NCBI RefSeq assembly: GCF_008704555.1
Contig: NZ_CP023702.1
Coordinates: 7,238,001 to 7,302,000 of the forward strand
Direction: 5' to 3'
DNA from: Streptomyces nitrosporeus
GTDB lineage: Bacteria; Actinomycetota; Actinomycetes; Streptomycetales; Streptomycetaceae
DNA: 64,000 bases
A program made the position numbers and the translations under genes. Positions 8,849 to 16,480 of the stretch are shown in pieces (positions within the stretch are counted from its first letter, which is position 1; each line of letters opens with the position of its first letter). Under the pieces are notes generated by a model. The model did no database searches, had not been told where the DNA came from, and was given only the letters and a program-made list of their open reading frames with translations.

Positions 8849-8885
8849 GTGACGCACGACGTCACCGGGTGACCCCGGGGGTCAC
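8849..8885 (+). promoter_or_regulatory. Four-segment attenuator between leader ORF and ABC-F gene
   Basis: Four short segments alternate in order: GTGAC (8849-8853), GTCAC (8861-8865), GTGAC (8869-8873, within GTGACCCC) and GTCAC (8881-8885, within GGGGTCAC). Segments 1:2 and 3:4, or 2:3, can pair, giving mutually exclusive structures. The 3:4 helix is longest (8 bp). This is the layout of a ribosome-mediated attenuator. No U-run follows, which is common in actinobacterial terminators. Confidence 0.6.
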
Positions 8886-9003
8886 TTCGCGCCGCAGTCC
8901 TTCCCGCTGTCCGACGACCCCGCCCCGCCGGGTGTCCCGCGCGCCCTTCCCGGCGCCCCGTGACGCGCGGCCGAGGGCCTGTCACCTCAGGGAAACCCCA
9001 CCC

Positions 9004-10773
9004 ATGTCCTCCCAGCGCGACCGCGCCCAGCTGTCCCTGCACGACGTCTCCAGGACGTACGGGACCCGGACCGTCCTCGACCGTGTCTCCCTCACCGTCC
9101 GCCCCGGCGAGAAGGCCGGGGTCATCGGTGAGAACGGCTCCGGGAAATCCACCCTCCTCCGCCTCATGGCGGGCGCCGAGACCCCGGACGACGGTGACGT
9201 CACCGTCCGCTTCCCCGGTGGCACCGGCTATCTCGCCCAGACCCTCGACCTCGATCCGGGCGCCACCGTCCAGGACGCCGTCGACGCGGCGATGGGCGAA
9301 CTCCGCGAGATGGAACGGCGGATCAGGGCCGCCGAGACACTGATGTCCGACACCACCCCCACCGGAGCCCAGCTTGCCGCCTACGGTGACCTGCTGACCG
9401 CCTACGAGGAACGCGACGGCTACCGGGCGGACGCGAGGGCCGACGCCGCCATGCACGGCCTCGGACTCGGCCGCGTCGGCCGCGACCGGGCCCTGGGCAC
9501 ACTCTCGGGAGGCGAGCAGTCACGGCTGGCCCTCGCCTGTGTGCTGGCCGCAGGCCCCGAACTGCTGCTGCTCGACGAACCCACCAACCACCTCGACGCC
9601 GCGGCGGTCGGCTGGCTGGAGGACCACCTGCGCGCCCACCGCGGCACGCTGGTCGCCGTCACGCACGACCGGGCGTTCCTGGAACGGATCACGACCGTGA
9701 TCCTGGAGGTGGACCGGGACCTGCGCGGTGTCACCCGGTACGGAGACGGCTGGGACGGCTACCGCACCGCCAAGGCCGCCGCCCGCCGCCGCCGGGCGCA
9801 GGAGCACCAGGAATGGCTGGACGAACTGGCCCGCACCGGGGAACTGGCCGAGGCCGCGGGCCGCCGGCTCGCGGGCACCGGCAAGGACCCCCGCCAGGGC
9901 TTCGGCAAGCACCGCAGGTCCCATGAGGCCAAACTGTCCGGGCAGGTCAGGGCGGCCAGGACCCGGCTGGAAGCCCTGCGCCGCACGCCCGTACCCGCCC
10001 CGCCCGTGCCGCTGCGCTTCACCGCGGATCTCACCCTCGCCCCGGCCCCCGTCTTTGGCCCCGCCGCGCCCCCGGGCGACGGCACCGGACCCGGGCCCGC
10101 CGGCACCGCGAGCTCCGCCGGGATGCTCGCCGCACTCGAATCGGTCGTCGTCGGCGGCCGGCCGGAGGCGCCCCGGCTGGACGTGCCCCTGCTGCGCGTC
10201 GGGCCCGGACAGCGGCTCCTGGTCACCGGGCCCAACGGCGCGGGGAAGACCACCCTGCTACGGGTCCTCGCCGGCGACCTCGCCCCCGACTCCGGCACGG
10301 TCCGCCGTGCGGCCCGGACCGGCTACCTCCCGCAGGAGCTGCCGGTCCGGCCCACCCGCCGTTCCCTGCTCGCCGTCTTCGCCGCCGGGCTGCCCGGCCC
10401 CGCCGACGAACACACCGGCACCCTGCTGGACCTCGGCCTGTTCCGCCCGGAGGACCTGGACGTCCCGGTCGCCGAGCTGTCGGCCGGACAGCGGCGCCGG
10501 CTCGCCCTGGCACGGCTGGTGACCAGGCCCGCGGACCTGCTGATCCTCGACGAGCCGACCAACCACCTCGCGCCGGACCTGGTCGAGGAACTGGAGGCGG
10601 CACTCGACCGGTACCCGGGTGCCGTGGTGGTCGTCTCCCACGACCGCAGCTTCCGAAGCCGCTTCGCCGGGGACCGCCTCGAACTGCGCGGCGGCCGGAT
10701 CGCGGGAGGAACCGGCTTCCCGGCAGACCCCTACGGCCCGGAGGGCGCCCCCGCCCCGCGTACGGAGGTGTAG
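9004..10773 (+). CDS. ABC-F ATPase, antibiotic-resistance (ribosome protection) type
   Basis: This is a 589-residue protein with two fused ABC domains and no membrane segment. The first has Walker A GENGSGKS, signature LSGGEQ and Walker B LLLLDEPTNHLD. The second has GPNGAGKT, LSAGQR and LLILDEPTNHL. The linker (about residues 250-340) is Arg/Ala-rich and long, as in resistance-type ABC-F proteins that enter the ribosomal E site and dislodge macrolide, lincosamide or streptogramin-type drugs. It is not beside an antibiotic gene cluster, so it may serve as inducible intrinsic resistance. The start at 9004 is chosen because alignment-like homology begins there; the upstream extension is leader RNA. 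Confidence 0.9.
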   Translation: MSSQRDRAQLSLHDVSRTYGTRTVLDRVSLTVRPGEKAGVIGENGSGKSTLLRLMAGAETPDDGDVTVRFPGGTGYLAQTLDLDPGATVQDAVDAAMGELREMERRIRAAETLMSDTTPTGAQLAAYGDLLTAYEERDGYRADARADAAMHGLGLGRVGRDRALGTLSGGEQSRLALACVLAAGPELLLLDEPTNHLDAAAVGWLEDHLRAHRGTLVAVTHDRAFLERITTVILEVDRDLRGVTRYGDGWDGYRTAKAAARRRRAQEHQEWLDELARTGELAEAAGRRLAGTGKDPRQGFGKHRRSHEAKLSGQVRAARTRLEALRRTPVPAPPVPLRFTADLTLAPAPVFGPAAPPGDGTGPGPAGTASSAGMLAALESVVVGGRPEAPRLDVPLLRVGPGQRLLVTGPNGAGKTTLLRVLAGDLAPDSGTVRRAARTGYLPQELPVRPTRRSLLAVFAAGLPGPADEHTGTLLDLGLFRPEDLDVPVAELSAGQRRRLALARLVTRPADLLILDEPTNHLAPDLVEELEAALDRYPGAVVVVSHDRSFRSRFAGDRLELRGGRIAGGTGFPADPYGPEGAPAPRTEV

Positions 10774-10877
10774 AGCCGCTCCACGAAGACGCGCCGGCCC
10801 GCCACCAGCCGCTCGGCGGTCTCTTCCGGTGTGCTCCGGGCGAACCGCGCGCAGAAGCTCTCCCCGCAAGGATCCAC
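10731..10877 (-). CDS. Possible 48-codon ORF or gene remnant antisense to the ABC-F 3' end
   Basis: The GTG at 10877 opens a 48-codon frame ending at 10731, overlapping the last 43 bases of the ABC-F gene on the other strand. Its amino-acid composition is normal rather than the usual Arg/Pro shadow pattern (a helical PEETAERLVAGRRVFVERL segment), and about 90% of third positions are G or C. No family recognised. It could be a decayed gene end or chance. Confidence 0.25.
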   Translation of the reverse strand: MDPCGESFCARFARSTPEETAERLVAGRRVFVERLYTSVRGAGAPSGP

Positions 10878-11026
10878 GAGGCCCGCCCCGCCTCCCCGTC
10901 CCCTCCCTCCTCGTCCCCCGGTCCGGTGTCACGGCGGACCGGGGCCCTCCGCTTCGGCGGTTGTTACGGACCGGCCCCTTGTGGGGAGCCCCGGCCGCCC
11001 CATAGGTTCCACGCCGGGGCGGCATA

Positions 11027-11040
11027 TGGGAGCGCTCCCA
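11027..11040. promoter_or_regulatory. Perfect CebR-type operator upstream of GH12
   Basis: TGGGAGCGCTCCCA is an exact match to the CebR palindrome, ending 26 bases before the GH12 start codon, so a bound repressor would sit over the transcription start or leader. Confidence 0.92.
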
Positions 11041-11066
11041 TCATCGGGTCCTACCGGAAGGACAGC

Positions 11067-12215
11067 ATGAAGAGCCTCATCGCTTCCCTGCGGGGAGCGC
11101 GCACAGCCGTGACCGCGTTACTCGTGGCACTGGCCACGACCGCGGCCCTCGGCACCCTCGCCGCACCCGCCCACGCGGCCGCGCCGATCTGCGAGCAGTA
11201 CGGCACGACGGTCGTCCAGGGCACCTACGTGGTCCAGAACAACCGCTGGGGAACCTCGGCCGAACAGTGCGTCGAGGCCACCGGGAGCGGCTTCACCCTC
11301 ACCCGGGCCGAGGGATCCGTGCCGACCGACGGTGCACCCAAGTCGTACCCCTCGGTGTTCAACGGCTGCCACTACACGAACTGCTCACCCGGCACCGCCC
11401 TGCCGGCCCGGGTGGACACCATCAGCAGCGCGCCGAGCAGCATCGCGTACAGCTATGTCGCCAACGCGGTCTACAACGCGTCGTACGACATCTGGCTCGA
11501 CCCGCAGCCGAGGACCGACGGCGTCAACCGCACCGAGATCATGATCTGGTTCAACCGGGTCGGTCCCATCCAGCCGATCGGCTCACCCGTCGGCACGGCC
11601 ACCGTCGGCGGCCGCGTCTGGGAGGTCTGGACCGGCAACAACGGCGGCAACGACGTGATCTCGTTCCTGGCACCGTCCGCGATCCCCAGCTGGCAGTTCG
11701 ACGTCATGGACTTCGTCGACGCGACCGTGGCGCGGGGGATGGCGCAGAACTCGTGGTACCTGACCAGCGTCCAGGCCGGTTTCGAACCGTGGCAGGGCGG
11801 CGCCGGGCTGGCGGTCGGTTCCTTCTCCTCGGTCATCGACACCGGCGGTGGGACGGGCGGGCCGGAGAACCCGGAAGAGCCGGGGAACCCGCCCGCCGGC
11901 GCCTGCCGGGTCACCTACACGGCGAACTCCTGGCAGACCGGTTTCACCGCCGACGTCAAGATCACCAACACCGGGAACGCGGCGGTCGAGGACTGGGAGC
12001 TCGGCTTCACCCTGCCGTCCGGACAGACCGTCACCCAGGCGTGGAACGCCACCCTCACCCCGGCCACGGGTGCGGTGACCGCGAGAGGTGCGGCCTTCAA
12101 CGGACTGATCTCCGCGGGAGCCAGTCAGTCGTTCGGCTTCCAGGGCACGCACCCCGGTACCTTCACCGAGCCGCAGGAGTTCACGCTCAACGGTGAGAGC
12201 TGTGCCGTGAGCTGA
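11067..12215 (+). CDS. Secreted GH12 endoglucanase with C-terminal CBM2
   Basis: This is a 382-residue protein starting at ATG 11067 (GGAAGGA ribosome site). It has a signal peptide to about residue 33 (APAHA/AAP), then a GH12 domain with the nucleophile Glu in RTEIMIWFN and acid/base Glu in GFEPWQGG. A Gly/Pro/Glu linker near residue 260 leads to a family 2 cellulose-binding module (TNTGNAAVEDWELGFTLP, QAWNATL). It resembles CelB-type endoglucanases. Codon 18 is TTA (11118-11120), the only in-frame TTA noticed in the window, so translation should need bldA tRNA. CebR control is inferred from the perfect operator. Confidence 0.94.
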   Translation: MKSLIASLRGARTAVTALLVALATTAALGTLAAPAHAAAPICEQYGTTVVQGTYVVQNNRWGTSAEQCVEATGSGFTLTRAEGSVPTDGAPKSYPSVFNGCHYTNCSPGTALPARVDTISSAPSSIAYSYVANAVYNASYDIWLDPQPRTDGVNRTEIMIWFNRVGPIQPIGSPVGTATVGGRVWEVWTGNNGGNDVISFLAPSAIPSWQFDVMDFVDATVARGMAQNSWYLTSVQAGFEPWQGGAGLAVGSFSSVIDTGGGTGGPENPEEPGNPPAGACRVTYTANSWQTGFTADVKITNTGNAAVEDWELGFTLPSGQTVTQAWNATLTPATGAVTARGAAFNGLISAGASQSFGFQGTHPGTFTEPQEFTLNGESCAVS

Positions 12216-12234
12216 CGCTTCACCGCCCGTGGCG

Positions 12235-12273
12235 GCGCCGTTCGCCCCGTACCGCGCACGGGGCGAACGGCGC
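12235..12273. terminator. Bidirectional terminator between GH12 and dhaM
   Basis: Perfect 16-bp inverted repeat (GCGCCGTTCGCCCCGT / ACGGGGCGAACGGCGC) with a 7-base loop, between the convergent stops at 12215 and 12276. Confidence 0.92.
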
Positions 12274-12275
12274 GG

Positions 12276-12686
12276 TCACACCTTGCGGTAGCCGTACGCG
12301 TCCGTGGCCGCGGCCGCCACCGTCGCCAGGTCTCCGCCCATCGACGCGGTCACCAGGGCCGCTACCGCGCCCTCGACGAACGGCGCGTCCACCAGCATGG
12401 CGCCCTCCGGCAGCCCGCCCTCCTCCGCCAGCATGGACTTCACGGTCAGTACCGCACTGCCGAGGTCCGCCAGCAGCGCCACCCCTGCGCCCCGGTCGAC
12501 TTCCCTGGCGGCTTCCGCGATCAGTTCCGCGCTCGTCCCCAGACCGCCGGCCGAGGTCCCCCCGGCCGCCGCGACCGGCGCGGTCACGCCCCCGGCGGCC
12601 AGCCCCCTGGCCAGTTCGGCCACCGCCAGGGCCACCGGCCCGCTGTGCGAGACCAGGACGATCCCGACCTGCCTCTCCTCGCTCAT
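12276..12686 (-). CDS. dhaM: Dihydroxyacetone kinase phosphoryl donor subunit DhaM (EIIA-Man fold)
   Basis: This 136-residue single-domain DhaM has the phospho-accepting His in VLVSHSG near the N-terminus, followed by LLADLGSAVLTVKSM and a glycine-rich C-terminal half. DhaM passes phosphate from HPr to ADP bound on DhaL. The fused HPr and EI domains of the E. coli protein are absent, as usual in actinobacteria. It overlaps dhaL by four bases (ATGA). Confidence 0.92.
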   Translation of the reverse strand: MSEERQVGIVLVSHSGPVALAVAELARGLAAGGVTAPVAAAGGTSAGGLGTSAELIAEAAREVDRGAGVALLADLGSAVLTVKSMLAEEGGLPEGAMLVDAPFVEGAVAALVTASMGGDLATVAAAATDAYGYRKV

Positions 12687-13300
12687 GCCCGGTCACCGCC
12701 GTTCTCCCCGGCGGCTTCGGCGAGCGCCTCCATCAGCAGGGCGGCCGAGGCCGCCCCCGGATCCTGATGGCCGACGCTGCCCTCGCCCAGACAACTCGCC
12801 CTGCCCTTGCGCGCCCGCAGGGGGACGGTTCCCAGCGCGCCGGCCCGTGCCGCGTCGCGGGCCGCGCCGGCCGAGTCCGCCAGCGCCCGGGAAGCCGGCA
12901 GCAGCGCGTCGAGCATCGTCTTGTCCCCGGCCTTCGCCCCGCCCAGCCGAGCCACCGCCGCCACACCGGCGCCGAACGCCTCGGCCAGCTGCCCCTGACT
13001 CACCTCTCCCGACTCACCGAGCGCCTTTCCGGTACGCCGCAGCAAGGTGCCGTACAGCGGCCCCGAAGCCCCGCCCACCGTGGAGATCAGCTGCCGTCCC
13101 GCGAGAACCAGGACCGCCCCCGGCGTCGCGGGCGACTCCGACTCCAGTACGGCGGTCACCGTGCCGAAGCCCCGCCGCATGTTGCTGCCGTGATCGGCGT
13201 CCCCGATCGCCGAGTCGAGTCCGGTCAGCCGTTCCGCCTCCCGCTCGACGGCGGCCGCCGTGGCCGCCATCCAACGGCGGAAGAAGTCGGTGTCGAGCAC
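12683..13300 (-). CDS. dhaL: Dihydroxyacetone kinase nucleotide-binding subunit DhaL
   Basis: This 205-residue protein has a GTG start with a strong AGGAGG site. Signature sequences for the Mg-ADP site are GDADHGSNM, VGGASGPLYGT, and the late LGEGSVGHQDPGA. DhaL transfers phosphate from DhaM-charged ADP to dihydroxyacetone held covalently on DhaK. The usual dhaK gene, normally directly upstream, is missing: the 5' neighbour on this strand is unrelated and separated by a terminator. Confidence 0.93.
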   Translation of the reverse strand: MLDTDFFRRWMAATAAAVEREAERLTGLDSAIGDADHGSNMRRGFGTVTAVLESESPATPGAVLVLAGRQLISTVGGASGPLYGTLLRRTGKALGESGEVSQGQLAEAFGAGVAAVARLGGAKAGDKTMLDALLPASRALADSAGAARDAARAGALGTVPLRARKGRASCLGEGSVGHQDPGAASAALLMEALAEAAGENGGDRA

Positions 13301-13327
13301 ATGACCTCCTGTTCGTCAGACGCGTCC

Positions 13328-13372
13328 GCTGCTCACACGTTCGCTGGTCACGTGCCCGCTGGCCACGTGTCC
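13328..13372. repeat. Three tandem 15-bp repeats upstream of dhaL
   Basis: Units GCTGCTCACACGTTC, GCTGGTCACGTGCCC and GCTGGCCACGTGTCC lie head to tail, ending 28 bases upstream of the dhaL start. Two contain the palindrome CACGTG, and a further CACGTG is at 13397-13402. The placement suggests an operator array for dhaLM, but no regulator is known for it. Confidence 0.6.
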
Positions 13373-13535
13373 GCGTTCACCCGTGCTCGCCGCCCGCACG
13401 TGCTCGCCGCCCACCGTATCCACCGGCCACCGCCCGGGCCCCGCCCCGCGGGTCCGCGCCGCCCGTACCCGTGTGCGGCACGGATCCTCACCGGCGCCGG
13501 AGGACGGCGCGCACGGGCGCCCGTCCGGGAGGACA

Positions 13536-13585
13536 GCCCAGGGCTTGCGGGGAAGCATCACCTCGTTTCCCCGCAAGCCCTGGGC
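13536..13585. terminator. Terminator hairpin separating the DUF3618 operon from dhaLM
   Basis: A perfect 19-bp inverted repeat (13536-13554 with 13567-13585; arms begin GCCCAGGGCTTGCGG) with a 12-base loop. It lies 41 bases after the stop of the DUF3618 gene on the minus strand. Confidence 0.9.
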
Positions 13586-13626
13586 CGGGACGGGCTCGCC
13601 CGGCTCCCGCGGATCGCCGGAAGGCG

Positions 13627-14310
13627 TCAGCGGGAGGGCCGCCCGCCTTCTTCCCGCGCTTCCCGGGCGGCGTCCCGGCCCACTTCGCGCAGACCGGTGG
13701 CAGCGTCCTGGCCGGATTCCTGAGCCTGCTGCCTGGTCGTCTGCACCGCTTCCTCGGCCGTACTCCGCAGCGAATCGACGGCCTCCGTGGCCGGACCGCG
13801 CATCTCTTCCTTCACCTCCTGGCCCGCCTCCTGGGCGGCCTGCCTGACAGGGCCGAGCAGTTCGTCGGAGTGGTCGCGGAGCTGCGCGCCGGCCCTTTCC
13901 TCGGCCGCCGTCGTGGGCAGCAGTGCGGCGGCGAGCATGCCGGCACCGAAGGCGATGACACCCGCGGCGAGCGGGCTGCCCTGTGTCTGCTCGGTCACCT
14001 GGCCCGGGGCCGAGCGTACGGTCCCGCCGACCTGGCCGGCCGCGTGCCGGGCTGTCTCGCGTGCCTGTTCCGCTGCCCCTGAAGCGCTCTCCGAGAGACT
14101 CTGCGCGTTCTCCGCGGTGGCGTCCCGGGCACTGCCCGCCGCGCCCATCACCCGTTCACGTGCTCCCGTCAGCCGGTGCCGGGCGGCACCGGCCTTGCGG
14201 CGTGCGACCTTCCCGGGAGCGACCCTGTCGGCGAGCCGGTCCACATCACGGGCCAGATGCGCGCGGGTGTCCTCCACCTCGGCCTTCAACTCGTCGGGTT
14301 GCGAGCCCAT
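13627..14310 (-). CDS. DUF3618-family membrane-associated protein
   Basis: This 227-residue protein starts at ATG 14310 with an excellent AAGGAGG site. The N-terminus (ELKAEVEDTRAHLARDVDRLADRVAP) matches the DUF3618 helix. A long Ala/Gln/Glu-rich helical stretch, one hydrophobic segment (AAGVIAFGAGMLAAALLP) near the middle, and a charged LEA-like coiled-coil tail follow. It overlaps the holin-like gene upstream by 25 bases. In Streptomyces such genes travel with holin-like and DUF proteins and are thought to act in envelope or stress physiology. No biochemical role is established. Confidence 0.85.
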   Translation of the reverse strand: MGSQPDELKAEVEDTRAHLARDVDRLADRVAPGKVARRKAGAARHRLTGARERVMGAAGSARDATAENAQSLSESASGAAEQARETARHAAGQVGGTVRSAPGQVTEQTQGSPLAAGVIAFGAGMLAAALLPTTAAEERAGAQLRDHSDELLGPVRQAAQEAGQEVKEEMRGPATEAVDSLRSTAEEAVQTTRQQAQESGQDAATGLREVGRDAAREAREEGGRPSR

Positions 14311-14738
14311 TTCGCGTCCTCCTTCAGTGTCTGCGCGGTCCGCTCGGGCTTGACGCGCACCGCCTTGAGGCGGCTGCGGCCGGTCACGAACAGCACCGCG
14401 CCCACGACGGCCCAGAGCGCGGTCACGATGAGCGCGGCCCACGCGATGTCGACCACGTGCGCGAGGCCGAAGATGCCGGCCAGGCTGCCCAGCAGGAGTA
14501 CCAGGTGTACGGCGTAGCCGGAGCCGGCGAGCATGCCGCCCGCCTTCCCCGCCTGGGCCGCTTCCTGTTTCACCTCGGCTTTCGCCAGTTCGATCTCGGT
14601 GCGCACCAGGCGTGTGAGGTCGTCGCTGATCTCGCCGACCAGCTCACCGAGGGACGGATCCGATGAGGGCGCCTGGGTGGAGCCGGCGGCCGGGGCGGCC
14701 GGCCGGGCGGTCTCGTTCTTCGCGTATGAGATGGCCAC
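14286..14738 (-). CDS. Phage-holin-like (superfamily III) membrane protein
   Basis: This is a 150-residue protein. The N-terminal amphipathic region contains SLGELVGEISDDLTRLVRTEIELAKAE, typical of the Actinobacteria 'phage holin family' proteins. Two adjacent transmembrane helices (residues about 75-120) and a basic tail follow. Despite the name these are chromosomal envelope proteins, not lysis proteins. It is the second gene of the three-gene operon and sits three bases after the first gene's stop. Confidence 0.85.
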   Translation of the reverse strand: MAISYAKNETARPAAPAAGSTQAPSSDPSLGELVGEISDDLTRLVRTEIELAKAEVKQEAAQAGKAGGMLAGSGYAVHLVLLLGSLAGIFGLAHVVDIAWAALIVTALWAVVGAVLFVTGRSRLKAVRVKPERTAQTLKEDAKWARNPTS

Positions 14739-14741
14739 GGC

Positions 14742-15413
14742 TCAACCCCCTGACGGCCTCTGCGGGTCCGGATACGGATCGGCCGCGGGCATCGGGGCCG
14801 AGATCGCGCCCCCGTAGGAGGGGGTGGCGTCCTGGGGGAGCGGGGCGGAGCCGCTACCGCTCTTCTCGGCGGAGCCGCGAGGACGTGGCCCCGGCCCGCC
14901 GGTGCCGCCGTCCGCGGACTTGACGCCCTTTCCGATGCGGGCGGTGGCGAAGCCCAGGAGCGCGGCACCCGCCAGGAAGGCGCCGGGGCGCCGGCGGGCG
15001 AAGTCCTGGAGGTCGCTGACGAGGCCGTCGGGGCCGCGGTGTTCGATGCGGGACGCCGCGCGGTGCCCGCCGTCCGCGATCTGGCGCACTGCCCGTGCGG
15101 CCGACGAGTCGTTCCCGTCGCGCTCGCTCATGTCCTGGAGCTCGCCGGCCAGCCGCCGGACGTTGTCGGCCAGGCGCTGCGTCTGCGTCCGGGCCTGTTC
15201 CTGAAGCTGGCCCCGCAGTTCGCCCGCGACGTCCCGGGCCCTGGCCGAAGCCTCGCCCGCGACATCGGCCGCCTGTTCCCTGGCGGTTCCGGCCACGTCG
15301 TTCGCCTTGTCGCCGACCAGCCCCGCCCCCTCACCGACTCTGTCGCGAACAGCCGGTGGTACGGCTTGAGATGCTCTGCTGTCCGAGTGGTTCGCACCGT
15401 CGAAATCGCTCAA
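14742..15413 (-). CDS. LEA/YtxH-like helical protein, first gene of the DUF3618 operon
   Basis: This 223-residue protein is assigned a TTG start at 15413 because CGAGGAGGAACA lies directly before it; in-frame ATGs upstream do not exist. The sequence is alternating Ala/Glu/Arg/Gln helical repeats (EQAADVAGEASARARDVAGEL), then a short hydrophobic segment (FLAGAALLGFATARIG) after residue 145, and a Gly/Pro/Ser-rich tail. It probably forms a membrane-anchored coiled coil. Function unknown. Co-transcribed with the holin-like and DUF3618 genes. Confidence 0.8.
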   Translation of the reverse strand: MSDFDGANHSDSRASQAVPPAVRDRVGEGAGLVGDKANDVAGTAREQAADVAGEASARARDVAGELRGQLQEQARTQTQRLADNVRRLAGELQDMSERDGNDSSAARAVRQIADGGHRAASRIEHRGPDGLVSDLQDFARRRPGAFLAGAALLGFATARIGKGVKSADGGTGGPGPRPRGSAEKSGSGSAPLPQDATPSYGGAISAPMPAADPYPDPQRPSGG

Positions 15414-15633
15414 TGTTCCTCCTCGGTCGGTCCTGCGCGAGGTGTCACATGGCAATGACGCCCGAGAACGCCACTCCTTCCATCATGGCAACCAGTGAGA
15501 TATGCGCAAAAGGCGGAAATGTGCGCTTCTCCAGGCCCTGTCGAGAAGGGAGACGCGAGGCCGGAGGGGCTGGCGGCCGGACCGTGCGCGGGGCCGCCCC
15601 GGTGCTCCGTACGAAGCCGGACGGGGCGGCCTT

Positions 15634-16383
15634 TCAGACCAGGCCGCCGTTGGCCCGGAGCGTCTGTCCGTTGACCCAGTGCCCCTGCGGTCCGGCGAGG
15701 AAGGACACGACGTTCGCGATGTCCTCGGGCGTACCCAGCCGCTCCAGCGGCGGGATCCTGCTCAGTTCCTCGATCTGTTCCGGGGTCTTCCCGTCAAGGA
15801 AGAGATCCGTGGCCGTCGGGCCGGGGGCGACGGCGTTGACGGTGACGTCCCGGCCCCGCAGCTCGCGGGCGAGAACCAGCAGCATGGCCTCCACCGCCCC
15901 CTTGCTCGCCGCATAGGCGCCGTACGCCGGGAACTGCGTACCGACCACGGATGTCGACATCCCGACGAACGCGCCCCCGCGCCGCAGGCGCCGGGCGGCC
16001 TGCCGGGCCACGACGAAAGAACCGCGGATGTTCGTACGGTGGAGGGCGTCCAGCTCCCCCAGGTCCAGGTCCGCGATGGTGGACAGGGCCATCCGCCCCG
16101 CGGAGTGCACGACGACGTCGACGCCGCCGAACTCCCCCTCCGCGCGGTCGAACATGGCCGCCACCGCGTCTTCGTCCGCCACGTCCGCCTGGACGGGGAG
16201 CGCCCGCCCGCCTGCCGCGGTGATCGCCGCCACCGTCTCCCGGGCGGCGGCGGTGCCGCCCGCGTAGTTCACCACGACGGCCGCCCCGTCGCGTGCCAGC
16301 CGCTCGGAGACGGCTCTCCCGATACCGCGTGAGCCACCGGTGACGATCGCGACGCGTCCGGCGCTGTCCGTGCTTCCCGTCAT
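15634..16383 (-). CDS. SDR-family NAD(P)-dependent oxidoreductase
   Basis: This 249-residue classical short-chain dehydrogenase has cofactor motif TGGSRGIGRA and catalytic YxxxK in YGAYAASKGAVEA, with the Ser upstream in GMSTS. The C-terminal FLAGPQGHWVNGQTLRANGG is of the FabG-like type. The ATG at 16383 has a GGGCAGG site. It is divergent from a TetR gene across a 97-base, AT-rich gap holding three direct repeats, so it is very likely the TetR protein's target. Confidence 0.92.
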   Translation of the reverse strand: MTGSTDSAGRVAIVTGGSRGIGRAVSERLARDGAAVVVNYAGGTAAARETVAAITAAGGRALPVQADVADEDAVAAMFDRAEGEFGGVDVVVHSAGRMALSTIADLDLGELDALHRTNIRGSFVVARQAARRLRRGGAFVGMSTSVVGTQFPAYGAYAASKGAVEAMLLVLARELRGRDVTVNAVAPGPTATDLFLDGKTPEQIEELSRIPPLERLGTPEDIANVVSFLAGPQGHWVNGQTLRANGGLV

Positions 16384-16393
16384 GACCTGCCCT

Positions 16394-16458
16394 TTTCGTC
16401 GATATGAGATAAGCATTTCTTTGATACGACCAACATAGCACGGATAGTTTCGTTGATA
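16394..16458. promoter_or_regulatory. Three 11-bp direct repeats between SDR and TetR genes
   Basis: TTTCGTCGATA (16394-16404), TTTCTTTGATA (16416-16426) and TTTCGTTGATA (16448-16458) start 22 and 32 bases apart, about two and three helical turns, all in the same orientation. The gap is unusually AT-rich for the window. This is probably the operator region of the divergent pair. Confidence 0.7.
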
Positions 16459-16480
16459 TTCCATGCGTTACGCTGTGTCC

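Noticed and set aside
14286..14738. Holin-like protein taken as a prophage marker
   Set aside because: It sits in a DUF3618/LEA-like operon common in Streptomyces chromosomes with no other phage genes, so it is not phage evidence.
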